This document shows positions 9,095 to 19,192 of a stretch of DNA of 64,000 bases, piece after piece. The stretch is taken from the NCBI RefSeq assembly GCF_037935975.1, contig NZ_CP149817.1:2728001-2792000 (forward strand). The letters are read 5' to 3'. The DNA is from Teredinibacter turnerae. GTDB lineage: Bacteria > Pseudomonadota > Gammaproteobacteria > Pseudomonadales > Cellvibrionaceae. The notes beneath the pieces are model-generated. The model had not been told where the DNA came from and ran no database searches. It saw nothing but the letters and a program-made list of their open reading frames with translations. Numbering within the stretch: the stretch's first letter is position 1; each line of letters opens with the position of its first letter. Position numbers and translations under genes: made by a program.

Positions 9095-10400
9095 GCACTT
9101 TTTAAAAACCATCGTTTCAACGCTGGTACTCACAGTGGTTGTACCGGTAGCCAGCGCAGAGTCGATATCGCTGGAACAGGCCGTTGCCCGTGCAAATACC
9201 ATCGATCCCTGGCTGCTGGGCAGCGAAAAACAGCAGGAAAGCCTGGAAGCGATGAGCGTACAAGCTGGCACCCTGCCCGACCCGAGCGTAAACGTGGCCA
9301 TCGCAAACCTACCCGTGGACAGTTTTGATTTCGCGCAGGAAGGGATGACCCAATTTAAAGTCAATGTGAGCCAGATGTTTCCTCGAGGTAACAGCCGAGC
9401 ACTGAAGCGTGAAAAACTCGCGGCGATGAGCAAAGTACAGCCCTATATGCGACAGGATCGCATCGCTCAGGTGGCCAATACGGTATCGCAACTTTGGTTG
9501 GATGTTTATTTACTCGAACGCACCATTTCACTTATAGAAAAAGACCGCCACCTTTTTGAGCACCTGGTGGATGTCTCTCAATCAAGCTACACCACCACTT
9601 CGGGCAAAGCGAGGCAGCAGGACCTGGTACGGGCACAGCTGGAATTAACACGACTGGATGATCGTTTAACTCGGCTTCGACAAATGCGTGATATGAAAGC
9701 ATTCCAGTTAAGCGAATGGCTGCAGGTTGATGACTTAACCATCAACCAGGCAACTGCGCACACCATCTCGCTGCACTCAGAAACAGTATTAAAAACTCAC
9801 GGTAACAATCGTACAGAGTTACTTGTGGACGTACTTAGGCAGCACCCATTGCTATTGGCTATCGAGCGAAAAATTGCGACGGCAGATACCGGCGTCAGGC
9901 TGTCCAAACAGAGCTATAAACCTCAATGGGGGCTCAGCGCTTCCTATGGCTACAGAGATGATGCGCCTAACGGTATGGAACGGGCAGATTTCTTTTCAGC
10001 AGGCGTGACTTTTGATGTTCCGCTGTTTACCGGCAAGCGCCAGGACAAGTTAGTACAGTCGGCTAAAGCCGATAAAGAAGCGATTAAAACCGAGCGCGCA
10101 CTGGCATTACGCAAGCTGCGCGCAGGGTACGACTCCACCGAAGCCAGTTATCGACGCTTACTGGATCGCCAAACCCTCTTTGACACGCGCTTACTAAAAG
10201 AAATGGCCGAGCAGGCCGAGGCATCACTCACCGCATACACCAATGACGATGGTGATTTCGCCGAGGTGGTACGCGCACGTATTGCCGAACTGAATGCACG
10301 TATCGAAGCATTGAATGTGCGTATCGATATCCAAAAAACCATTGCACAAATGAACTATTTCCTTGTTGGGGCGCAGTTATCAGGAGCGAACAATGAATAA
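9084..10400 (+). CDS. cusC: TolC-family outer-membrane channel of the copper RND pump
   Basis: The outer-membrane component of a heavy-metal efflux pump (438 aa): a signal peptide ending PVASAES, then alternating helical stretches typical of TolC/OEP proteins (SLEQAVARANTIDPW; LWLDVYLLERTISLIEKD). The ATG at 9084 follows GAGGAA; the in-frame TTG at 9069 is rejected. It overlaps the DUF411 gene by 11 nt and its stop overlaps the adaptor start by 8 nt. The symbol follows the CusCBA arrangement; sequence divergence from E. coli CusC is likely large. Confidence 0.8.
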   Translation: MTPKHFLKTIVSTLVLTVVVPVASAESISLEQAVARANTIDPWLLGSEKQQESLEAMSVQAGTLPDPSVNVAIANLPVDSFDFAQEGMTQFKVNVSQMFPRGNSRALKREKLAAMSKVQPYMRQDRIAQVANTVSQLWLDVYLLERTISLIEKDRHLFEHLVDVSQSSYTTTSGKARQQDLVRAQLELTRLDDRLTRLRQMRDMKAFQLSEWLQVDDLTINQATAHTISLHSETVLKTHGNNRTELLVDVLRQHPLLLAIERKIATADTGVRLSKQSYKPQWGLSASYGYRDDAPNGMERADFFSAGVTFDVPLFTGKRQDKLVQSAKADKEAIKTERALALRKLRAGYDSTEASYRRLLDRQTLFDTRLLKEMAEQAEASLTAYTNDDGDFAEVVRARIAELNARIEALNVRIDIQKTIAQMNYFLVGAQLSGANNE

Positions 10401-12072
10401 ATCTGATTTTTTTAAACCCGCAGCTTTGGCTTCAGCCGTTGCTGGCGTTGTCATTGGCGGCACCTTTTCGCTGCTTCTGTTTTCAGGCGATGGCACTAAC
10501 AGCGAAACCGCCAGTGCAGAAAAAAAGCCGCTTTACTGGGTGGCGCCCATGGACCCAAATTACCGTCGCGACAAGCCCGGCAAATCGCCCATGGGTATGG
10601 ACTTAATACCCGTTTATGAGGATGGCGGCAGTGGCAGTGATACTGGCCCGGGCACCATTAAAATTTCGCCGGAAGTGGTTAATAACCTGGGGGTACGTAC
10701 TGCAACTGTGGAGCGCATGGCATTACATAGCGAAATTATCTCTGTGGGGTATGTGCAGTACGACGAAGAGCGGCTGGTACATGTACACCCTCGCGTGTCC
10801 GGATGGGTGGAAAAACTGTATGTTAAAGCGGCGGGTGACCCAGTACAAAAAAATACCCCGCTCTACTCCCTTTACTCACCGGAGTTGGTTAATGCTCAGG
10901 AGGAGCTGGTACTGGCGTTAAATCGAGACAACAAACGCTTGGTTGAAGCCGCCAAATCCCGTTTGGTCGCGCTGCAAATTTCCAACGATTTTATACAGAA
11001 GCTCAGCCGAACAAAAAAAGTTCAGCAAACGGTAACCTTTTATGCACCGCAAAACGGTGTAGTGGACAATTTAAATATTCGCGAAGGGTTTTACGTTCAA
11101 CCGGGTACCACCATGCTGAGCATTGGCGCGTTGGATGAAGTGTGGGTGGAAGGTGAAATTTTTGAGCGTCAGGCCAGCCTGATTCAATTGAACGATTCGG
11201 TCACCATGACACTCGACTACCTGCCCGGAAAAAGCTGGCAAGGCAAAGTGGATTACATTTATCCCACGCTGAACAGCAAAACACGCACGGTGCGTCTTCG
11301 TTTGCGTTTTGCCAACCCTGATGCGGTTTTAAAACCCAATATGTTTGCGCAAATCAGCATTCATTCGGACAGCGCCGAACAGTTGCTGATGATTCCGAAA
11401 GAAGCACTTATTCGTACCGGCGCACAAGACCGTGTTGTGCTCGCGCTTGGCGAAGGACGATTCAAATCCATCGAAGTGGTTGCAGGTCGTCGTGATGCCG
11501 GTTTTGTGGAAATTCTCGATGGCCTTGACGAAGGTGAAACCATTGTCACCTCCGCGCAATTCCTGCTCGATTCCGAATCCAGTAAAACCTCCGATTTCAA
11601 ACGTATGCACAAAGAGGAAGAAGCGCCGGCTTCTGCATGGGTGGGCGGTGAGATTCTGGAACTAATGAAAAACGAACGCATGGTACGCGCCCAACATGAA
11701 CCCGTTGATGTTTGGGGTTGGCCGGAAATGATGATGGACTTTAGTGTGGCAGACGGTGTGGATATAGAGCAACTAACACCGGGTACCACCCTGCACATGG
11801 AAATAACTCGTAACGAAGATGGTAGTGTTTCCATTACCGGCATTCATATCATGTCGCCGGGCAAAGCTACTGACGATAAAACCGAAGGCAACGAAGCTAT
11901 TGATCACAGCAAAATGGATCATAGCCAAATGAACCATGGTGAAATGGATCACAGTCAGATGGACCATAGCCAAATGAATCATGGTGAAATGGATCACAGT
12001 CAGATGGACCATAGCCAGATGAACCATGGAGAAATGGATCACTCGTCTCATCAGTCGCACGGTGAGGGTTAA
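10393..12072 (+). CDS. cusB: RND periplasmic adaptor with metal-binding domain, fused CusF-like domain and Met/His repeats
   Basis: The membrane-fusion component of the pump (559 aa). Order: an N-terminal membrane anchor (about 8-28); a heavy-metal-binding motif YWVAPMDPN...GKSPMGMDLIPVYE (about 45-75); HlyD-type barrel-sandwich and beta-barrel parts (about 95-395). A CusF-like domain follows (about 415-490), with WGWPEMMMDFSVADG carrying the Trp and Met residues expected of a Cu(I) site. Three 15-residue repeats DHSKMDHSQMNHGEM make the tail (504-548). A fused CusF means the metallochaperone is tethered to the adaptor. The ATG at 10393 has CAGGAG upstream and overlaps the channel gene. Confidence 0.88.
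   Translation: MNKSDFFKPAALASAVAGVVIGGTFSLLLFSGDGTNSETASAEKKPLYWVAPMDPNYRRDKPGKSPMGMDLIPVYEDGGSGSDTGPGTIKISPEVVNNLGVRTATVERMALHSEIISVGYVQYDEERLVHVHPRVSGWVEKLYVKAAGDPVQKNTPLYSLYSPELVNAQEELVLALNRDNKRLVEAAKSRLVALQISNDFIQKLSRTKKVQQTVTFYAPQNGVVDNLNIREGFYVQPGTTMLSIGALDEVWVEGEIFERQASLIQLNDSVTMTLDYLPGKSWQGKVDYIYPTLNSKTRTVRLRLRFANPDAVLKPNMFAQISIHSDSAEQLLMIPKEALIRTGAQDRVVLALGEGRFKSIEVVAGRRDAGFVEILDGLDEGETIVTSAQFLLDSESSKTSDFKRMHKEEEAPASAWVGGEILELMKNERMVRAQHEPVDVWGWPEMMMDFSVADGVDIEQLTPGTTLHMEITRNEDGSVSITGIHIMSPGKATDDKTEGNEAIDHSKMDHSQMNHGEMDHSQMDHSQMNHGEMDHSQMDHSQMNHGEMDHSSHQSHGEG
11902..12036 (+). repeat. Three 45-bp in-frame tandem repeats encoding Met/His-rich units
   Basis: Three consecutive 45-bp units each encode a variant of DHSQMDHSQMNHGEM. 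The copies differ only at a few mostly silent positions. They form the C-terminal tail of the RND adaptor. Each unit supplies four His/Met pairs, a likely loose Cu(I) or Ag(I) binding tail. Repeat number can change by slippage. Confidence 0.9.
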
Positions 12073-12075
12073 GCC

Positions 12076-15000
12076 ATGATCGAATCCATTATTCGCTGGT
12101 CCGTGGGCAATCGTTTTTTTGTATTGCTAGCCACTTTTATACTTGTCGGCGTGGGTGTTTTTTCGCTGCGACAAACACCGGTAGACGCTATTCCCGATCT
12201 ATCGGATGTGCAGGTTATCATTAAAACCAGTTACCCCGGCCAGGCACCACAGGTTGTCGAAGACCAGGTAACCTACCCGTTAACCACTGCCATGCTCTCC
12301 GTGCCTGGCGCGGTAACCGTGCGGGGCTACTCCTTCTTCGGTGACTCTTACGTTTACATTATTTTTGATGAAGATACCGACCTGTATTGGGCGCGCAGCC
12401 GTGTGCTCGAATATCTAAGCCAAGTGGCGCCCTCTTTACCAGAAGCGGCGAAAGCGCAACTGGGTCCTGACGCAACAGGCGTTGGGTGGGTATACCTCTA
12501 TTCACTCGTCGATAAAACGGGTAAGCATGATCTCTCTCAACTACGGAGCCTCCAAGATTGGTTTTTAAAATACGAGCTACAGACGGTACCCGGCGTGTCC
12601 GAAGTTGCAACTGTTGGAGGAATGGTTAAGCAGTATCAGGTTACTGTCGACCCGGAAAAAATACGAGCATTTAATATTCCTTTGGCCCATGTCCAAATGG
12701 CGATTAAGCGCGCCAACCAGGAAGTCGGCGCGTCCGTTGTCGAAATGGCGGAAGCAGAATACATGGTGCGTGCGTCAGGCTATCTGCAGAGCGAAGCGGA
12801 TATTAGTAACATTCCACTGGGTCTTAATAATAACGGCACCCCTCTGTTATTGAAAGATATAGCTGAAATTGGAGCAGGCCCACAAATGCGACGCGGTATT
12901 GCCGAACTAAACGGTGAAGGCGAAACTGTCGGTGGTGTTGTTGTGATGCGCTTTGGGGAAAATGCTCAAACCACCATTAATGGAGTTAAAGATAAGTTAG
13001 CGCAATTACAGAACGGGTTACCTGAGGGAGTCGAAATAGTTACCGTTTATGATCGTTCTGGCCTTATAGAAAGAGCTGTTGAAAACTTATGGCATAAATT
13101 GTTGGAAGAATTCGTCGTGGTCGCACTCGTTTGTGTGATCTTTCTATTCCATGTACGTTCATCGCTCGTGGCGATCATCAGTCTCCCTGTAGGGATTTTA
13201 TCCGCATTTATCGTTATGCACTTACAGGGCATTAACGCCAATATTATGTCTTTGGGTGGCATTGCCATTGCGATTGGAGCCATGATAGACGGCGCTATTG
13301 TCATGATTGAAAATATGCACAAGCATATGGAAAAAACTGTCATTACTCGTGAAAACCGATGGCAAATAGTAACAGCTTCCGCAACAGAAGTCGGGCCCGC
13401 ACTATTTTTTAGCCTGTTAATTATTACAGTTAGTTTTGTTCCGGTATTTACACTAGAAGCACAAGAGGGGCGGATGTTTAGCCCTCTGGCTTTCACCAAA
13501 ACCTATGCAATGGCCGCATCTGCCGCTCTGGCAATAACATTAGTGCCGGTACTGATGGGGTACTTTATTCGCGGGCGGGTATTGCCAGAACATAAAAACC
13601 CAACGAATCGTGCTCTTATCTACCTGTATATGCCCGCGTTAAAAAAAGTTTTGAAATATCCGAAAGCGACTTTAGTGCTTTCTGTACTAATTTTGTTTTC
13701 AAGCCTTTGGCCATTGGGGAAAATTGGCAGTGAATTTATCCCTCCTCTCGATGAGGGCGATTTAATGTATATGCCAACCACTTACCCAGGGATATCGATC
13801 GGAAAAGCTCGGGAGCTACTACAGCAAACAGACAAATTAATTGCCACGGTTCCCGAAGTTAAAACGGTATTTGGAAAAATAGGACGAGCCGACACGGCCA
13901 CTGATCCAGCACCGCTCACCATGATAGAAACATTTATTCAGCTAAAACCACAAAGTGAATGGCGAGAAGGTGTAACCACCGAAAGCCTGAAAAAAGAATT
14001 TGATACGCTGGTAAAGCTTCCTGGCGTTACTAATGCCTGGGTAATGCCGATTAAAACACGTATTGATATGCTTGCCACCGGGATAAAAACGCCCGTAGGA
14101 ATTAAAGTAGCAGGGCCAGACCTCACCGTCATTCAAGATATTGGCAAACAACTTGAAGACATTTTAAAAGATGTTAAAGGTACCGCCTCGGTATATTCCG
14201 AACGGGTTGCAGGTGGACGCTATTTAAATGTCGATATCGACCGAGAAAAAGCGGCGCGTTTTGGTTTAAACATCGCAGATGTGCAACTGGTTGTCTCCTC
14301 CGCAATTGGGGGTATGAACGTCACCCAAACGGTTGAAGGTCTAGAACGTTACCCCGTAAATATTCGTTACCCACAAGCCTACAGAGACTCGCCCGAACAA
14401 TTGGAGCTGCTACCCATTGTTACGGCCAGCGGTGAACGCATCGCGCTCGGTGATGTGGCTAATGTAATCGTCGCCGATGGACCACCGGGAATTAAGAGTG
14501 AGAATGCACGTATAAATGGCTGGACGTTTGTGGATATCGACGGCATAGACGTGGGTAGCTATGTGAGGAATGCTCAGCGCATCGTTGCCGAAAAACTGGA
14601 ACTACCGGCAGGTTACTCCATCGGTTGGTCCGGCCAATACGAATACATGCAACGAGCCAAAGCGAAATTAACTTACGTTATTCCACTCACTTTAGCGATA
14701 ATCGTCGTGCTTCTTTACATGAATTTTCGTCGTTTTTTAGATGTTGCAATTATAGTAGGAAGTCTTCCTTTTGCTTTGATAGGTTCTGTTTGGCTTCAGT
14801 ATTTACTTGGATATAACTTTTCTATAGCCGTAGGAGTGGGCTTCATCGCTCTCGCCGGTGTCGCCACAGAGTTGTCCGTTATTATGCTCGTATTCCTGGA
14901 TATAAGCTGGAAACAGCACATTAAGCATGCCCTTTCTGAGAACCGGTCACCCAGTATCAAGGACCTCCATCAAGCAATTATTGAAGGTGGCGCTCTACGT

Positions 15001-15204
15001 GTTCGTCCAAAAGCAATGACCGCCAGCGCTATTATTGCCGGTCTACTGCCTATTCTTTTTGGTTCCGGGACCGGATCAGAGGTTATGAGTCGTATCGCTA
15101 CGCCAATGGTGGGGGGGATGATAAGCGCTGTGATTTTAACTTTACTGGTTATCCCTGCTGTGTACCTTCTTTTGAAACAAAGAACACTTGAAAAAATCAA
15201 GTAA
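12076..15204 (+). CDS. cusA: Heavy-metal efflux RND pump, CusA type
   Basis: The inner-membrane proton-driven pump (1042 aa) that moves Cu(I)/Ag(I) into the TolC channel. It starts IIRWSVGNRFFVLLATFILVG and has the HME-RND signature TPVDAIPDLSDVQVI. The pattern of 12 membrane helices and two periplasmic loops is present. The Met residues used by E. coli CusA (M573, M623, M672) have counterparts in DLMYMPTTYPG, APLTMIETFI and RIDMLATGIKTPVGIKV, which supports monovalent metal specificity over Zn/Co/Cd. The gene lies 3 nt after the adaptor and ends the operon; no strong terminator was seen after it. Confidence 0.92.
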   Translation: MIESIIRWSVGNRFFVLLATFILVGVGVFSLRQTPVDAIPDLSDVQVIIKTSYPGQAPQVVEDQVTYPLTTAMLSVPGAVTVRGYSFFGDSYVYIIFDEDTDLYWARSRVLEYLSQVAPSLPEAAKAQLGPDATGVGWVYLYSLVDKTGKHDLSQLRSLQDWFLKYELQTVPGVSEVATVGGMVKQYQVTVDPEKIRAFNIPLAHVQMAIKRANQEVGASVVEMAEAEYMVRASGYLQSEADISNIPLGLNNNGTPLLLKDIAEIGAGPQMRRGIAELNGEGETVGGVVVMRFGENAQTTINGVKDKLAQLQNGLPEGVEIVTVYDRSGLIERAVENLWHKLLEEFVVVALVCVIFLFHVRSSLVAIISLPVGILSAFIVMHLQGINANIMSLGGIAIAIGAMIDGAIVMIENMHKHMEKTVITRENRWQIVTASATEVGPALFFSLLIITVSFVPVFTLEAQEGRMFSPLAFTKTYAMAASAALAITLVPVLMGYFIRGRVLPEHKNPTNRALIYLYMPALKKVLKYPKATLVLSVLILFSSLWPLGKIGSEFIPPLDEGDLMYMPTTYPGISIGKARELLQQTDKLIATVPEVKTVFGKIGRADTATDPAPLTMIETFIQLKPQSEWREGVTTESLKKEFDTLVKLPGVTNAWVMPIKTRIDMLATGIKTPVGIKVAGPDLTVIQDIGKQLEDILKDVKGTASVYSERVAGGRYLNVDIDREKAARFGLNIADVQLVVSSAIGGMNVTQTVEGLERYPVNIRYPQAYRDSPEQLELLPIVTASGERIALGDVANVIVADGPPGIKSENARINGWTFVDIDGIDVGSYVRNAQRIVAEKLELPAGYSIGWSGQYEYMQRAKAKLTYVIPLTLAIIVVLLYMNFRRFLDVAIIVGSLPFALIGSVWLQYLLGYNFSIAVGVGFIALAGVATELSVIMLVFLDISWKQHIKHALSENRSPSIKDLHQAIIEGGALRVRPKAMTASAIIAGLLPILFGSGTGSEVMSRIATPMVGGMISAVILTLLVIPAVYLLLKQRTLEKIK

Positions 15205-15284
15205 ACAAATTGTTTGCTTTTCAACGCCCTCATGTCGAAAGGTTATCTGACACAAGGGCATCATGCTAAAGTGAGGAAAATGCC

Positions 15285-15635
15285 ATGTTAAACAAATCCA
15301 TAATCACCGCTATTCTAACCGTTACATTGTTATCCGCTGGTTGTTCAACTATTCAGCATAATTTATTGATGAAAGGACAGATAGTGGATGTAAGTCCTAC
15401 AACTGTAACTCTGTGCATCGGTACCCGTGATGGCGCAAAACCGGGCGATACCTTAGCGGTAAAACGCTCTGTTTTTAAGGAGGGATATGTGGCGACTGAT
15501 GAAGGCGAAAGCATGTTTGAGCTGGTTCATGTTGGTGAAGTAAAAATCAAACGGGTTATTAACGAACACTATGCCACTGCAGAAGTGCTGGATGGTGACA
15601 TTCAACTGCATGATACCGCTGAGCTACAAAAATAA
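15285..15635 (+). CDS. Small lipoprotein of unknown function
   Basis: A 116-residue protein with a lipobox (LLSAGC, Cys at residue 20) after a short signal peptide. The mature part is predicted mostly beta (QIVDVSPTTVTLCIGTRDGAKPGDTLAVKR). The phrase AKPGD.LAVKR resembles small beta-barrel modules found in envelope proteins. I do not recognise a named family. GTGAGGAA precedes the ATG. It lies between the RND operon and the merR promoter and may be the last gene of the RND operon. Confidence 0.65.
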   Translation: MLNKSIITAILTVTLLSAGCSTIQHNLLMKGQIVDVSPTTVTLCIGTRDGAKPGDTLAVKRSVFKEGYVATDEGESMFELVHVGEVKIKRVINEHYATAEVLDGDIQLHDTAELQK

Positions 15636-15659
15636 TACGCTGATAGGTAAAAATGGTAT

Positions 15660-15690
15660 TTGACCTGTGAGTTGGACACAGGTTTACAGT
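15660..15690 (+). promoter_or_regulatory. MerR-family promoter/operator with 19-bp spacer
   Basis: A -35 box TTGACC (15660-15665) and a -10 box TACAGT (15685-15690) are separated by 19 bp, the long spacer typical of MerR-family-activated promoters. Within it is the dyad ACCTGTG-N7-CACAGGT (15663-15683), shaped like the CueR operator (ACC...GGT). It lies about 85 bp upstream of the merR-type gene and its copA operon, so autoregulated metal induction is likely. Confidence 0.85.
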
Positions 15691-15773
15691 AAAACCAAAT
15701 GGGGCAATAAGTGTTTCTCAAGGCTTAGTGCCCCAGAAGGTTTTCACATTAATTAAGAACGGAAATTTGCTCT

Positions 15774-16223
15774 ATGCGTGTCACCGAACTGGCGAAAAAA
15801 CTCAATATAAGCCCCGATACCGTGCGCTTTTATACTCGCAAAGGAGTACTGCGCCCGGTAAAAGATGCAGCCAACGGTTACAAGAGTTATACGCCAAAAG
15901 ATGAGCGGCGTTTGCGTTTTATCCTTGGCGCACGCGGGCTGGGTTTTACCGTCAACGACATAGAAGAAATTTTACGGGTTTCCGACAATCACCATACGCC
16001 CTGCCCTTTGGTGCGTGAATTGATCGAACAGCGACTGCAGGAAACAGAGGCCCGTTTTAACGAGATGAAACGCTTGCGCGACCGTATGCGCCAGGCCGTA
16101 TCTGAATGGCAACAACTGCCCGATGCCGGCCCCAAAGGTCACCGGGTTTGCCACTTGATTGAAACCTTTACCGAGCATGACAATGTTACACAAGGAACTA
16201 CTCATGACGCAGAACCTGAATAA
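15774..16223 (+). CDS. MerR-family metal-responsive regulator
   Basis: A 149-residue activator with a MerR DNA-binding domain ([28 protein letters not shown]), a dimerisation helix (about 80-112) and a C-terminal metal-binding loop. Cys77 in HHTPCPLV sits where ZntR/PbrR-type sensors carry Cys79, a position that is not Cys in CueR. Cys126 (HRVCHLIE) matches the last Cys of the loop, but the usual CxxxxxxxC pair of CueR is not intact. The sensed metal is therefore unclear. The genes downstream argue for copper. Its end overlaps the copA start by 20 nt. Confidence 0.85.
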   Translation: MRVTELAKKLNISPDTVRFYTRKGVLRPVKDAANGYKSYTPKDERRLRFILGARGLGFTVNDIEEILRVSDNHHTPCPLVRELIEQRLQETEARFNEMKRLRDRMRQAVSEWQQLPDAGPKGHRVCHLIETFTEHDNVTQGTTHDAEPE

Positions 16224-18453
16224 TACCGAGCTTTTAATTGAAGGTGCCGGTTGTGCCAGTTGTGTCACCAAAATTGAAGCTGCGCTCAAACAGTTACCCG
16301 GTGTTACAGCCGCCCAAATGAACTTTGCTGATCGCACGGTAAGTGTCGAGGCAGAAAGTGAGAGCAGAGAATTAATTAGTGCTATCGAGAAATTGGGATA
16401 TCACGCGGCAATAAAACCTACCGATTCTGACGATGCTGCCGAGGAAAAGCGGGCGGAGGCGGACAAAAGTTATTATCGACGTCTCCTACGCGATACCGCA
16501 ATCGGTTTGGGCCTGGGTGTACCGCTGATGATCTACAGCTTGTTGGGCGGTGAGATGAGTATTAATTCGGGCGGTGAGCAATTCGCTTGGCTGCTTGTCG
16601 GCATTATCACCTTCGCTGTTATGGTTTATTCCGGCAAGCATTTTTACACTGGGGCATGGCAATCCTTCAAGCATCACTCAGCCAATATGGATACGCTTAT
16701 TGCCCTGGGAACCGGCACTGCGTGGCTGTATTCCATGGTCGTGGTACTGGTACCCACGCTGGTTCCAGCCCTCGCCCGCCATGTGTATTTCGAAGCAACC
16801 GCCATGATTATAGGGTTGATCAACCTGGGGTTGGCGCTGGAGCTCAAAGCCCGTGGTCGTACCAGTGAAGCCATAAAACGATTGATTGGGCTGCAACCCA
16901 AAACCGCCCGTGTAATCCGCGATGGGCAAGAAGTGGATATCGCCATAGAAGACGTGGGCCTCGGCGACCAGGTACGCGTGCGCCCCGGTGAAAAAATTCC
17001 TGTTGATGGCGAAGTTCAACAGGGTAAAACCACGGTAGATGAATCCATGCTTACCGGCGAACCGGTGCCGGTGGAAAAAACCGACGGTGATACGGTAGTA
17101 GCGGGTACCATCAATAAAACTGGCAGCATTATTTTCTTTGCCACGCGAGTGGGCAAAGATACGGCGCTCGCGCAAATTATTGCGATGGTAAAACGCGCCC
17201 AAAACTCCAAGCCCCCTATTGGCCGCCTGGCTGATGTTATTTCGGCGTATTTTGTACCCGCCATTATGATTATTGCCGTTGCCAGCGCCCTGCTTTGGCT
17301 TAACTTTGGCCCAGCCCCGGCAGTCGCGTTGGCGGTGGTAACGGCAACCACCGTGTTGATCATCGCCTGCCCCTGCGCTTTGGGGCTGGCAACACCCATG
17401 TCGGTAATGGTGGGTGTGGGCAAGGCTGCAGAAGCCGGTGTACTTATTCGCAACGGCGAAGCCCTGCAAAGTGCCAGCAAGCTCACTACGATGGTTCTGG
17501 ATAAAACCGGCACTATCACCGAAGGCGCCCCCAAGGTTACCGATGTCATTTCTCTCGGAAGCCTTCAACAAAACGACATACTGCAACTGGCTGCCAGCGT
17601 AGAAGCCGCATCCGAGCACCCACTGGCGGCAGCAGTGGTGGAAGCCGGAATAAAACGTGACCTGGACATCAGTTTTGTCAGCGACTTTATCGCCCATGCC
17701 GGTCGCGGCATCAGCGCAACCTGTAACGGACAACACATCTTATTAGGTAATGAAAAACTACTGCATGACAACCATGTGGAGACTTATCAGGAGGTTATCG
17801 AAAGTGCTCAGGCTATGGCGAAACAAGCCAAAACCCCGATGTTTATGGCCATCGATGGTGTCCTCGCAGGCCTTGTGGTAGTTGCCGACCCCATTAAGGC
17901 AGATTCAATAAGTGCGATTAGCCGCCTTAAAAAACAGGGAATTCGCATTGTAATGCTCACTGGTGACAATCGAGCCACAGCAGAAGCTGTTGCCAAACAG
18001 GCCGGTGTAGACGAGTTTTACGCCGAAGTATTACCCGAGGACAAAGCCAATACCGTTAAAGCGCTGCAGGAAAAAGGTGAATTTGTGGGTATGACCGGGG
18101 ATGGCATTAACGACGCACCAGCGCTGGCCATGGCCGATGTGGGCTTTGCCATTGGCACCGGCACTGATGTCGCCATCGAAAGTGCCGACGTAACCCTAAT
18201 GCGCGGCTCCCTGCACGGCCTGGCCGATGCCATCGCCATCAGCAAGGCCACACTGCGTAATATCAAGCAAAATTTGTTTGGTGCATTTATCTATAACACT
18301 GCGGGAATTCCCGTAGCAGCCGGCCTGCTCTATCCCTTCTTCGGGATATTACTGAGCCCGGTGATTGCCGGAGCGGCCATGGCGTTTTCTTCGCTTACCG
18401 TTGTGAGCAATGCCAATCGCTTACGCTTTTTTAAAGCTCAACAGGAGGTGTAG
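16204..18453 (+). CDS. copA: Copper-exporting P1B-type ATPase
   Basis: An inner-membrane Cu(I) exporter (749 aa). It has one N-terminal HMA domain with GAGCASC (Cys17, Cys20), eight predicted membrane helices and the ion site C389-P-C391 ([10 protein letters not shown]), the P1B-1 copper type. The other motifs are TGEPVPVEK, phosphorylated Asp433 in [18 protein letters not shown] and [16 protein letters not shown]. The ATG at 16204 is chosen because AAGGAA precedes it and the HMA domain starts normally; an upstream ATG at 16159 lies deep inside merR. The next gene's AGGAGG site overlaps its stop. Confidence 0.95.
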   Translation: MTQNLNNTELLIEGAGCASCVTKIEAALKQLPGVTAAQMNFADRTVSVEAESESRELISAIEKLGYHAAIKPTDSDDAAEEKRAEADKSYYRRLLRDTAIGLGLGVPLMIYSLLGGEMSINSGGEQFAWLLVGIITFAVMVYSGKHFYTGAWQSFKHHSANMDTLIALGTGTAWLYSMVVVLVPTLVPALARHVYFEATAMIIGLINLGLALELKARGRTSEAIKRLIGLQPKTARVIRDGQEVDIAIEDVGLGDQVRVRPGEKIPVDGEVQQGKTTVDESMLTGEPVPVEKTDGDTVVAGTINKTGSIIFFATRVGKDTALAQIIAMVKRAQNSKPPIGRLADVISAYFVPAIMIIAVASALLWLNFGPAPAVALAVVTATTVLIIACPCALGLATPMSVMVGVGKAAEAGVLIRNGEALQSASKLTTMVLDKTGTITEGAPKVTDVISLGSLQQNDILQLAASVEAASEHPLAAAVVEAGIKRDLDISFVSDFIAHAGRGISATCNGQHILLGNEKLLHDNHVETYQEVIESAQAMAKQAKTPMFMAIDGVLAGLVVVADPIKADSISAISRLKKQGIRIVMLTGDNRATAEAVAKQAGVDEFYAEVLPEDKANTVKALQEKGEFVGMTGDGINDAPALAMADVGFAIGTGTDVAIESADVTLMRGSLHGLADAIAISKATLRNIKQNLFGAFIYNTAGIPVAAGLLYPFFGILLSPVIAGAAMAFSSLTVVSNANRLRFFKAQQEV

Positions 18454-18455
18454 CC

Positions 18456-18821
18456 ATGTTGCTGGTGAATGTTCTTGGTCTCGCACTCATAGCGTTAATT
18501 GTCTGGTGGTTCTGGCTCTACAAGGAATCGCCGGTAGCCTCACCCAAAGATGTATTGGTGATCTCGGTAGAAAACGGGGTTTATGAACCTGCACACATTA
18601 CCCTCTCCGCCCATGCTGCGCACACGCTGACTTTTATCCGTAAAGATAAATCGCCCTGTGCGGAAACCGTTCTTTTTCCCGACTTGGAAATAAGTGAAAC
18701 GCTACCCATAGGCAAAGCAAAAAAACTGGAATTGCCTCCTATGAACGCTGGTAGCTATGCCTTTCACTGCCAGATGAACATGTACAAGGGGCAATTACAT
18801 GTAGAGGTGGCCCAACAATGA
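18456..18821 (+). CDS. Membrane-anchored cupredoxin-domain protein
   Basis: A 121-residue protein with an N-terminal membrane helix (about 3-22), then a cupredoxin-like domain. Likely metal ligands are Cys in DKSPCAETV and the cluster AFHCQMNMYKG near the C-terminus. It faces the periplasm. Such proteins are found beside copA and may accept or store exported copper. It lies 2 nt after copA and shares an ATGA overlap with the next gene. Confidence 0.8.
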   Translation: MLLVNVLGLALIALIVWWFWLYKESPVASPKDVLVISVENGVYEPAHITLSAHAAHTLTFIRKDKSPCAETVLFPDLEISETLPIGKAKKLELPPMNAGSYAFHCQMNMYKGQLHVEVAQQ

Positions 18822-19159
18822 AACTCTGTAAAGTGGTGGCCATTTTTGATGAATTAAAACTTCAGGCGGTCGAGCAGGCGCTTCTGCGGCATGGCATTGA
18901 CGGTTTTACTATTCACCCCGTTAGCGGCCGAGGCCGTTATTTCGACAGTTTCAACGAGAATCGCTTGATCAAACATATCCAAATCGAAATCTATGCTCGG
19001 GAACAGGATGCCCCCACTATTCGCAATTGTATTGTGGATGCGGCTCACAGCAATACCGAGAGCGAAGGGCTGGTTTCCATTATGCCGATTAATGACCTTT
19101 ACTGGATTCACGACAAACGCAGTGCGCTGAAAGCCGATTTTCAATGCAGGGAGTCGTGA
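18818..19159 (+). CDS. PII-like (GlnB-fold) protein in the copper operon
   Basis: A 113-residue cytoplasmic protein with the ferredoxin-like PII pattern: MKLCKVVAIFDELKLQAVEQALLRHGIDGFTIHPVSGRGRY, then KHIQIEIYAREQDAPTIRNCIVDAA. Relatives are annotated as P-II-family regulators. The uridylylated T-loop Tyr of classical GlnB is not obvious, so it is more likely a PII-like small-molecule or metal sensor for the adjacent transporter. It is translationally coupled to the cupredoxin gene. Confidence 0.7.
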   Translation: MKLCKVVAIFDELKLQAVEQALLRHGIDGFTIHPVSGRGRYFDSFNENRLIKHIQIEIYAREQDAPTIRNCIVDAAHSNTESEGLVSIMPINDLYWIHDKRSALKADFQCRES

Positions 19160-19192
19160 ATTCTCACTTTGCCAGCCAAAGAGGAGGACATC

